Below are positions 1-4,274 of a DNA stretch of 7,040 bases, piece by piece. Position 1 is the first letter of the stretch, and each line of letters begins with the position of its first letter. Source of the DNA: Acidimicrobiia bacterium (GTDB lineage: Bacteria > Actinomycetota > Acidimicrobiia > Spongiisociales > SHLN01); the NCBI GenBank assembly GCA_004283105.1, contig SHLN01000139.1:1-7040 (forward strand), in the 5' to 3' direction. The notes under the pieces were generated by a model. It made no database searches and was not told where the DNA came from. It was given only the letters and a program-made list of their open reading frames with translations. Both the position numbers and the translations under genes were made by a program.

Positions 1-87
1 CCCATTCCGCCCTCCTTTAGGCCTCAGTTAGGGAGATCCCACCACTACGATCCTCAAGTCCCCAAACAGAGCCACCGAAACCACACC
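1..87 (+). other. Upstream region of the lipoprotein gene
   Basis: No gene is visible here. A -10-like TACGAT lies at 46-51, but there is no convincing -35 box at 16-18 bases from it. The bases just before the ATG at 88 are A/C-rich with no Shine-Dalgarno sequence. A small GGGA/TCCC inverted repeat with a 2-base loop sits at 31-40. The real promoter may lie left of the window. Confidence 0.3.
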
Positions 88-1332
88 ATGGCCCGTATCC
101 GACTTGTTGCCGTTATGGCGGCGCTCGCCCTCATTGCCTCGGCCTGCAGCGCGGCTCGCTCGGCCGACACCACCACGACTTCGACAACCGTCGGCAGCCG
201 GCCCGCGACAACCACCCCGGGGACGACGGGGTCAGGTGGCTCAGTCGATTCGGAGATTGAGGACCGCATAGACGAGCTCATCATCGAAGCGCAGCAACTG
301 CGCGGCCTCGAATTCCTGGAGCCGGTCGACGTCGTGTTGCTGACCGACGAGGAGTACCAGGCCCGCTTCGCCCAGATCGTTGAGGAAGAACTGGCCGAGG
401 AAGACGTTCAGGCGATCAATGCCCTCTTGCGGGTGCTCGGGATCATCGAGGAGGACGAGGATTACCGCCGGTTGGTCGAGACGCTGCTCAGCGCCGGGAC
501 GGGTGGTTTCTACGATCCCGAAACCGAGGAACTGGTAGTTCGGCTCGTCGGCGGTGAGTTCGGACCGTACGCCGAATCGGTGGTCGTGCACGAGCTCGTC
601 CACGCCCTGCAGGACCAGCACTTCGACTTGCTCGACAATGAGGATCTGGAGGGTGACGAGGCCTATGTCGCCACTGCCGTGATCGAAGGCGACGCGCTTC
701 TGCGGGAGGTCACGTTCGTTCAGGCGATGAGCCTCGCCGACCAGGCTTCCTACCTGGGCGACATATCGAGCATCGACCTATCCGCCCTGGACTCGCTGCC
801 CGGCTACATCGTCAACAGCTTCCAATCCGCCTACCTCGACGGGTTCACCTTCCACCAGCGGGTTGGCCTCGATGAGATCGACAGTCATTTCGTCGACCTG
901 CCCGAGTCATCCGAGCAGATCCTCGACGCCGACAGCTATCGAGCCGACGAGCAGCCCCGCGAGGTCACGCTGCCCGACTACGAAATCCCCGGGTACGAGG
1001 TGTGGTTCGATGCGCCGGCGGGTCAAAAGGACCTCGAGCTCCTCCTCACCGATGGCGTTCCCACCAATGACGCCATCGAGGCGGCGCAAGGGTGGGGCGG
1101 CGATTGGAACCGGGTGTACAACGCCCGCGATGAGGACGCCGTGTATGTCCTCTCCTACCTGGGCGACTCGAAAGCCGACGCCGAGCAACTCGCCGACGCG
1201 TTCAGCGATTACATCGATGCGATGGTGCCCGCAGAGGCATACACACTCGTGGAGCGGGACGAAGATGCCGTCCTGGTGATCATCGCCTCCGATCCCACAA
1301 TCGGCCCAGACCTGGCGGAGGCTTTCTCCTAG
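88..1332 (+). CDS. Secreted lipoprotein, putative zinc metallopeptidase (HELVH motif)
   Basis: The 414-residue product starts with a type II signal peptide: basic MARIR, a hydrophobic stretch, then a lipobox-like ASAC with the modified Cys at residue 20. It should therefore be lipid-anchored on the outer face of the membrane. A Thr/Ser/Gly-rich low-complexity linker follows (about residues 27-51), then an acidic helical region. The catalytic signature is HELVH at 168-172, within VVHELVHALQDQHFDL. This is a zincin motif with His168 and His172 as zinc ligands and Glu169 as the catalytic base. A downstream IEGDA motif puts Glu200 in place as a plausible third ligand, as in gluzincins. The preceding GGFYDPETEELVVR is typical of a broad family of actinobacterial and Chloroflexi proteins of unknown substrate. 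The C-terminal half (about 210-414) has no motif I recognise. The start is the only reasonable one because it creates the signal peptide. No Shine-Dalgarno sequence is visible. Peptidase activity is inferred from the motif; the substrate is unknown. Confidence 0.85.
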   Translation: MARIRLVAVMAALALIASACSAARSADTTTTSTTVGSRPATTTPGTTGSGGSVDSEIEDRIDELIIEAQQLRGLEFLEPVDVVLLTDEEYQARFAQIVEEELAEEDVQAINALLRVLGIIEEDEDYRRLVETLLSAGTGGFYDPETEELVVRLVGGEFGPYAESVVVHELVHALQDQHFDLLDNEDLEGDEAYVATAVIEGDALLREVTFVQAMSLADQASYLGDISSIDLSALDSLPGYIVNSFQSAYLDGFTFHQRVGLDEIDSHFVDLPESSEQILDADSYRADEQPREVTLPDYEIPGYEVWFDAPAGQKDLELLLTDGVPTNDAIEAAQGWGGDWNRVYNARDEDAVYVLSYLGDSKADAEQLADAFSDYIDAMVPAEAYTLVERDEDAVLVIIASDPTIGPDLAEAFS

Positions 1333-1417
1333 CCCGCGGCGGCCGTGCCGGTGCCGGATGCCGGAGTCGCTCAGTATCGTTGCGGGTAATCACCGCATGA
1401 CAACAGAAGGGGTCCTC

Positions 1418-1885
1418 ATGGACATTGGAACCGGGCTAACTGAGTCACACCGGAAAAACGTAGCGGCCGAGCTCTCCCACCTGCTGGCCGACAGCTACAC
1501 CCTCTACCTGAAGAGCCACAACTACCACTGGAATGTGACCGGGCCGATGTTCCAGGCGCTCCACCTCATGTTCGAGGAGCACTACACCGAGCTCGCTCTC
1601 GCCGTGGACGAAATCGCCGAACGGATCAGAGCGCTCGGACACCCGGCGCCCGCGACGTATTCGCAGTTCGCCCGACTTTCCTCCGTGACCGAGGAAGAGG
1701 AGTTGCCCGACGCGATGGGGATGGTTGGCAATTTGGTCGAGGCGCATGAGACGGTCATCGCCACCGCCCGCACCAGCCTCGCCGCCGCCGAAGCCGGCAA
1801 CGACGCCGCTTCCGCCGACCTGGCCACCCGCCGCATCGACGTGCACGAGAAGACCGCCTGGATGTTGCGCAGCCTGCTGGCCTAG
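1418..1885 (+). CDS. dps: Dps family DNA-binding ferritin-like protein
   Basis: The 155-residue product is the usual length for Dps mini-ferritins, which form 12-subunit shells, oxidise Fe(II) using peroxide and protect DNA under starvation or oxidative stress. The inter-subunit ferroxidase ligands known from Listeria Dps are all present with the right spacing: His37 (in NYHWNV), His49 (in ALHLMF), Asp64 and Glu68 (in VDEIAER). The helix containing HWNVTGPMF is the family signature. The ATG at 1418 is chosen because an AGAAGGGG ribosome-binding site (1405-1412) sits five bases upstream. An in-frame ATG at 1358 would add 20 residues that do not belong to the fold. There is no long basic N-terminal tail, so direct DNA binding is uncertain. 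The gene stands alone, 85 bases after the lipoprotein gene. A -10-like TATCGT at 1375-1380 could serve as promoter, but no good -35 box is visible. Confidence 0.93.
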   Translation: MDIGTGLTESHRKNVAAELSHLLADSYTLYLKSHNYHWNVTGPMFQALHLMFEEHYTELALAVDEIAERIRALGHPAPATYSQFARLSSVTEEEELPDAMGMVGNLVEAHETVIATARTSLAAAEAGNDAASADLATRRIDVHEKTAWMLRSLLA

Positions 1886-1894
1886 CCGTCCACC

Positions 1895-1915
1895 CTGGGC
1901 GTGAACTGCGCCCGG
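1895..1915 (+). terminator. Hairpin between dps and the next gene (possible terminator or leader structure)
   Basis: The sequence can fold into a 7-base-pair stem: CTGGGCG (1895-1901) with CGCCCGG (1909-1915), one G-T pair included, around a 7-base loop. It lies 10 bases after the dps stop codon. No T-run follows, so it is not a canonical intrinsic terminator, though actinobacterial terminators often lack one. It ends just before the -10-like box of the following gene. Confidence 0.35.
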
Positions 1916-1918
1916 CGA

Positions 1919-1924
1919 TATGGT
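1919..1924 (+). promoter_or_regulatory. Candidate -10 box for a leaderless transcript
   Basis: TATGGT ends six bases before the ATG at 1931, the spacing expected if transcription begins at the start codon itself. No Shine-Dalgarno sequence is present. No -35 box resembling TTGACA is seen 16-18 bases upstream, so this is a weak call. Confidence 0.3.
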
Positions 1925-1930
1925 GATGGC

Positions 1931-2476
1931 ATGGACGGAGCAGAGACACCTGAGGAACCTCTCCACGACCTCGGGCGAGAGCTGCGGGAGCGCGTCGGAA
2001 ACGAGATGCGCCAGGAAGCGGAACTCATCGAGCAGGACGCCGCCACGGTCGAGCTTCGCCGCCGGCGCCTTGCCGATATCGCCATCGAGCTGGTGAGCCG
2101 GGGAGACATCGTGACCGTCATGGCCGGCGATCGCTCCCTGCGAGGCCGTCTGATCTATGCCCGGGGCGAGATCGCATCGCTGCAAGCAGCCGTCGGACGC
2201 ATCGACATCCACCTCCCGGCGGGGGTAGTGCTGCGGGTGGATGAGCGGAGCACCGAAGGTGGCATGGCTACTCGCAAGGGATCGGACACGCTGCGAGCCC
2301 GGCTCCTCGAATTCGAGCTATCCAATAGCGACATCGAGGCCTGGGTTCCGACGCACGGCTTCGACGTGCGGGGTGCCATCGTGGCCGTCGGCAAGGACCA
2401 CGTCATCGTGCGAGATGCCGACGACGCCGAGTGGATCCTGCTGCTGCTCGATATCGCCTGGATCAGGGCGGTCTAG
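1931..2476 (+). CDS. Conserved-looking hypothetical protein with two similar beta-rich modules
   Basis: I do not recognise this 181-residue protein. It has no signal peptide and no membrane segment, so it is probably cytoplasmic. Residues 8-57 are highly charged and predicted helical, possibly a coiled coil (LGRELRERVGNEMRQEAEL and onward). Two beta-rich segments follow. Residues 58-103 start GDIVTV and contain LRGRLIYARGEIASL; residues 136-181 contain VRGAIVAVGKDHVIV and end LLDIAWIRAV. Both share an RG-x-[LI]-[IV] pattern followed by alternating hydrophobics and a closing [LI]-R-x-V, suggesting a duplicated small barrel of the SH3/Sm type. That is a fold guess from pattern only. Start choice: an in-frame GTG at 1901 would place the N-terminus inside the hairpin and promoter region, so the ATG at 1931 is preferred. 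It is convergent with vapC, with 29 bases between the stop codons. Confidence 0.75.
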   Translation: MDGAETPEEPLHDLGRELRERVGNEMRQEAELIEQDAATVELRRRRLADIAIELVSRGDIVTVMAGDRSLRGRLIYARGEIASLQAAVGRIDIHLPAGVVLRVDERSTEGGMATRKGSDTLRARLLEFELSNSDIEAWVPTHGFDVRGAIVAVGKDHVIVRDADDAEWILLLLDIAWIRAV

Positions 2477-2485
2477 CCGAGCGCG

Positions 2486-2499
2486 CGGTGGTCGCACCG
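2486..2499. terminator. Small hairpin between convergent genes
   Basis: CGGTG (2486-2490) pairs with CACCG (2495-2499) around a GTCG loop. It sits in the 29-base gap between the stop codons of the hypothetical gene and vapC. It overlaps a perfect 10-base palindrome ACCGGCCGGT at 2496-2505. It could act as a bidirectional terminator, but there is no T-run on either strand and short GC hairpins arise by chance in such sequence. Confidence 0.25.
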
Positions 2500-2505
2500 G
2501 CCGGT

Positions 2506-2889
2506 TCAGGGTCGAATTGCCACGATCTCTATGTCGACCTCGAGTTCCAGCCAGGCCCGATCGGCCGTCACTGCCACGAGGTCGCGGCTCTTCGCCAGAG
2601 CGAGGCAACAGCGATCGCCGAGAGAAAGCCCCGCCGACTTCGTCTCGGCGACGAGGTCGCCGGCAATCACTGCCTGCGCTTCGTCAAACGGGACTACGAC
2701 CAGCGCCAACAGGTCGGCTATCGATCCGGTAGCCGATGGAGGAAGGCCGATGCCTCGAAGCTTGCCGACAACCTCGGCGAGGTTCACGGCACTCACGACC
2801 GCGTCGTCGAGATAGCTGGACGCAACCTCCCAGCCGGGTTCGTTGTTGATGAGCGCAAGGACAGTCGAGGCGTCGAGGACCGCCGTCAC
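2506..2889 (-). CDS. vapC: PIN-domain toxin VapC
   Basis: The 127-residue product has the normal length of a VapC endoribonuclease toxin, which cleaves RNA (often tRNA or rRNA in known members) using Mg2+ or Mn2+ held by acidic residues. The four PIN-domain acidic positions are present: Asp6 (VLDAST), Glu39 (NLAEVVGKL), Asp92 (LSLGDRCCLALA) and Asp110 (VTADRAW). The toxin therefore appears catalytically intact. The GTG start at 2889 is chosen because it forms a GTGA overlap with the antitoxin stop and places the first beta strand (VTAVLDAS) right at the N-terminus. The open frame extends much farther upstream but only as out-of-frame sequence over the antitoxin gene. It is the last gene of a minus-strand cassette and is translated by coupling to the antitoxin. 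The RNA target cannot be read from the sequence. Confidence 0.92.
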   Translation of the reverse strand: MTAVLDASTVLALINNEPGWEVASSYLDDAVVSAVNLAEVVGKLRGIGLPPSATGSIADLLALVVVPFDEAQAVIAGDLVAETKSAGLSLGDRCCLALAKSRDLVAVTADRAWLELEVDIEIVAIRP

Positions 2890-3128
2890 TTCCGCTTGGT
2901 TTCTTCGGCCCGCTCCTCGAGCAACTCGTCGACCAGCTTGCGGCCTTTCGCGTAGGGAGTGACCAGCTCCTGTACCTCCGAGAGGACGACCGAAGATTTT
3001 CGAATCAATACCCCGTCGCTTTCCAGGGTGAGCACAAGAGAGTCCTGGGGTTCCAACCCGAGCGCCCGACGGTACTCGGCGGGGATGACGACCCGTCCCT
3101 GTTCGTTGATTCGTGACCGTATTCCCAT
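2886..3128 (-). CDS. vapB: AbrB-family antitoxin VapB
   Basis: The 80-residue product has an N-terminal swapped-hairpin AbrB/MazE-type DNA-binding domain (about residues 2-42), recognised by INEQGRVVIPAEYRRALGL followed by DSLVLTLESDGVLIRK. A charged C-terminal tail (LVDELLEERAEETKRK) would wrap and inhibit the PIN toxin, as in known VapBC complexes. The stop codon overlaps the vapC start by four bases. Start choice: ATG at 3128 gives the usual family N-terminus (MGIRSRI) and lies seven bases after a -10-like TATCAT, fitting a leaderless message. The alternative ATG at 3137 would add three residues (MSD) and lies inside that box. Antitoxins of this type normally repress their own promoter; a palindrome at 3131-3155 is the probable operator. 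Confidence 0.9.
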   Translation of the reverse strand: MGIRSRINEQGRVVIPAEYRRALGLEPQDSLVLTLESDGVLIRKSSVVLSEVQELVTPYAKGRKLVDELLEERAEETKRK

Positions 3129-3130
3129 AT

Positions 3131-3155
3131 CTGACATGATACCGGATCGTGACAG
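3131..3155. promoter_or_regulatory. Candidate vapBC operator palindrome overlapping its -10 box
   Basis: CTGACATGAT (3131-3140) and ATCGTGACAG (3146-3155) form an inverted repeat matching at 8 of 10 positions, centred at 3143. On the minus strand the left arm contains TATCAT (3141-3136), a -10-like box positioned for a transcript starting at the antitoxin ATG at 3128. An imperfect palindrome over the promoter is what is expected for VapB or VapBC autorepression. No strong -35 box is visible. The binding protein is inferred. Confidence 0.5.
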
Positions 3156-3166
3156 ATGCGGAGAAG

Positions 3167-3391
3167 CTACGAGTTCGTGGCCGACTCGTCCGACTCGACG
3201 GTCTCATGGACCGGGAAGCTCCGCACATGCTCCATGAGCTCATCACGGAAGAACCGAAACGCCCGGGCGCCGGGGAGTCGGTAGGCGGGTAGCTCGCCGT
3301 CGCGTGCCATGCGGCGTACAACGTCAACGTTCATGCTGAGCAGCTCGGCCGCCATGGCGGTGTCGAGAATGGGTGGGAACTCATCTGGCAT
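3167..3391 (-). CDS. Small excisionase/BldC-like helix-turn-helix DNA-binding protein
   Basis: The 74-residue product is a single winged helix-turn-helix domain of the MerR/excisionase (HTH_17) class: ILDTAMAAELLSMNVDVVRRMARDG (residues 8-32) forms the helix-turn-helix, LPAYRLPGARAFRF (34-47) the wing, and RDELMEHV the closing helix. An acidic tail (VHETVESDESATNS) follows. Members include phage excisionases, the actinobacterial developmental regulator BldC and many small regulators. No integrase is visible nearby, so a regulatory role is more likely than excision. The ATG at 3391 has a GAGG ribosome-binding site eight bases upstream (3403-3400). It lies just upstream of vapB on the same strand (38-base gap) and diverges from the Tad operon across about 190 bases of AT-richer DNA, so it may control either or both. 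Target genes are inferred from position only. Confidence 0.85.
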   Translation of the reverse strand: MPDEFPPILDTAMAAELLSMNVDVVRRMARDGELPAYRLPGARAFRFFRDELMEHVRSFPVHETVESDESATNS

Positions 3392-3413
3392 TGGTGGTAC
3401 CTCGTATTGCAAG

Positions 3414-3442
3414 ACACTACATGACAAAACAGTTATTAGCAA
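3414..3442 (-). promoter_or_regulatory. Candidate promoter for the helix-turn-helix gene
   Basis: On the minus strand TTGCTA (3442-3437) and TAGTGT (3419-3414) are separated by 17 bases. Transcription would begin near 3407, giving a short leader that includes the GAGG ribosome-binding site and the ATG at 3391. The -35 matches four of six consensus positions and the -10 keeps the key TA and final T. It overlaps the rightward Tad promoter. Confidence 0.4.
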
Positions 3443-3450
3443 GGTATGAT
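3421..3450 (+). promoter_or_regulatory. Candidate main promoter of the Tad operon
   Basis: ATGACA (3421-3426) and TATGAT (3445-3450), separated by 18 bases, each match five of six positions of the housekeeping sigma consensus. This is the best promoter-like sequence in the window. It points to the Tad genes, with an expected start near 3457 and a leader of about 120 bases. It shares its DNA with the leftward promoter of the divergent regulator gene. Confidence 0.55.
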
Positions 3451-3458
3451 TGTTTGTC
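3423..3458. promoter_or_regulatory. Inverted repeat around the Tad -10 region (candidate operator)
   Basis: GACAAAACA (3423-3431) and TGTTTGTC (3451-3458) are inverted copies apart from one extra A in the left arm. They are separated by 19 bases, so the arm centres are about two DNA turns or slightly more apart. The left arm overlaps the Tad -35 box and the right arm covers the predicted transcription start. A dimeric regulator bound here would block both divergent promoters. The neighbouring helix-turn-helix protein is the natural candidate, by inference. Confidence 0.4.
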
Positions 3459-3478
3459 CTACGCGGAGTAGATACCAG

Positions 3479-3507
3479 TTTCACCGAACGCGCTTTCCAC
3501 TTACAAT
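3479..3507 (+). promoter_or_regulatory. Possible second promoter in the Tad leader
   Basis: TTTCAC (3479-3484) and TACAAT (3502-3507) are spaced by 17 bases. The -10 is good and the -35 is weak. If used, it would start transcription near 3514, about 65 bases before the first Tad gene. Confidence 0.3.
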
Positions 3508-3530
3508 GATCGCCAGGCCAAACACGAAGA

Positions 3531-3560
3531 TTCCCGGGGGGTGAGCGCCGCTCCGGGGAA
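3531..3560 (+). other. Hairpin in the 5' leader of the Tad operon
   Basis: TTCCC (3531-3535) plus GG can pair with CC plus GGGAA (3556-3560), with one bulged G. Inside it GAGC (3543-3546) pairs with GCTC (3550-3553). The structure ends ten bases before the GGAGG ribosome-binding site at 3570-3574. I do not recognise it as a known riboswitch; it may be chance in G/C-rich DNA or a translation-modulating stem. Confidence 0.3.
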
Positions 3561-3578
3561 CGGCTGGACGGAGGCGGA

Positions 3579-4274
3579 GTGGCATTGACCGAACCGGCAA
3601 TCGCGCCGGAAGATACGCCTACGGCCGTCGGGGTCGCACGACGGTCGCTCGTCAGCCGACTCTCGATCGGCCATGTGGTCATGATCCTGGCCGGTCTCGT
3701 CGCCATCGTGCTGAACCTGGCGTTCCTCCGGTCCGGAACCGAAACGATCAACGTCGCTGTCGCCGGCCAATCGCTCGACGCCGGGACCGTCCTGACCGGG
3801 AGCAACGTGGGAACCGTCGAAGTCGGGGATGCCGCGGAGTTGGCCGACGGGCTCCTCACAGAGGAGGCAGCGGCCGCTCTGTACGGCTCGGTGCTGGCCC
3901 GCGACATCGAGGCCGGCGAGCCCTTCCGTCGTTCCGACCTCAGACCGGCAGGCAATTCGCTGGCGTTGCGCGAGTACTCGATCGAGGTGGATGCCGCCGA
4001 AGCTGCCGGGGGATCCATCCAGGAGACCGACATCGTCGACATCATCGCCGTCATCGACAACCAGGCGTTCTACGTGGCGTCCAGCCTCGAGGTGGTGCGC
4101 ATCAAGGACGTAAGCGACGGCGGCGACCAGATCCTCGTCCTCAGTGTTGACGATCGGACGGCTCTCGAAATCGAGTCCGCCCGGTCGGCCGGCTCCATCT
4201 CGGTCGTGCGCTCGACCGGCGCTCCTCCACCGGTGAGCGGCCCCGTTACCGTTGACCCCTCCGTAGCCCCATGA
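3579..4274 (+). CDS. cpaB: SAF-domain Tad pilus assembly protein (CpaB/RcpC-like)
   Basis: The 231-residue product has a short cytoplasmic N-terminus, one membrane segment (about residues 31-50, HVVMILAGLVAIVLNLAFL) and an extracytoplasmic SAF domain (about 55-125). The SAF pattern is INVAVAGQSLDAGTVLTGSN, then VLARDIEAGEPFRRSDL. In Tad systems CpaB/RcpC proteins act at the cell envelope and are thought to stabilise or guide the pilus; the fold is also used in pilus and flagellar P-ring chaperones. The remaining C-terminal part (about 130-215) resembles the second CpaB region, and the last residues are Pro/Val-rich. The start is GTG at 3579 after GGAGG (3570-3574, spacing four). A TTG at 3585 would give a better spacing of ten and removes only two residues. 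The stop overlaps the next start as ATGA. CpaB is shorter here than in Proteobacteria, as is usual in Actinobacteria. Confidence 0.82.
   Translation: MALTEPAIAPEDTPTAVGVARRSLVSRLSIGHVVMILAGLVAIVLNLAFLRSGTETINVAVAGQSLDAGTVLTGSNVGTVEVGDAAELADGLLTEEAAAALYGSVLARDIEAGEPFRRSDLRPAGNSLALREYSIEVDAAEAAGGSIQETDIVDIIAVIDNQAFYVASSLEVVRIKDVSDGGDQILVLSVDDRTALEIESARSAGSISVVRSTGAPPPVSGPVTVDPSVAP

Noticed and set aside
1345..1363. GTGCCG-GTGCCG-GATGCCG tandem-like repeat
   Set aside because: Only two exact hexamer copies plus a variant in GC-rich intergenic DNA; no sign of function and likely chance.
1445..2212. 255-codon open frame on the minus strand across dps and the next gene
   Set aside because: It is antisense to a clear Dps gene, has no recognisable domain, and long antisense open frames are expected with this GC-rich codon bias.
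2890..3327. N-terminal extension of the VapC open frame (146 extra codons)
   Set aside because: It runs out of frame over vapB and part of the regulator gene; the encoded sequence is low-complexity Ser/Arg-rich and the GTG at 2889 with GTGA overlap is the natural start.
3167..3391. Prophage or integrative element, suggested by the excisionase-like protein
   Set aside because: No integrase, phage gene, tRNA or attachment-site repeat is visible; this domain is equally common in stand-alone regulators such as BldC.
3392..4060. Long upstream extension of the helix-turn-helix open frame
   Set aside because: It would cross the AT-rich control region and lie antisense to cpaB; the ATG at 3391 with a GAGG ribosome-binding site matches the family N-terminus.
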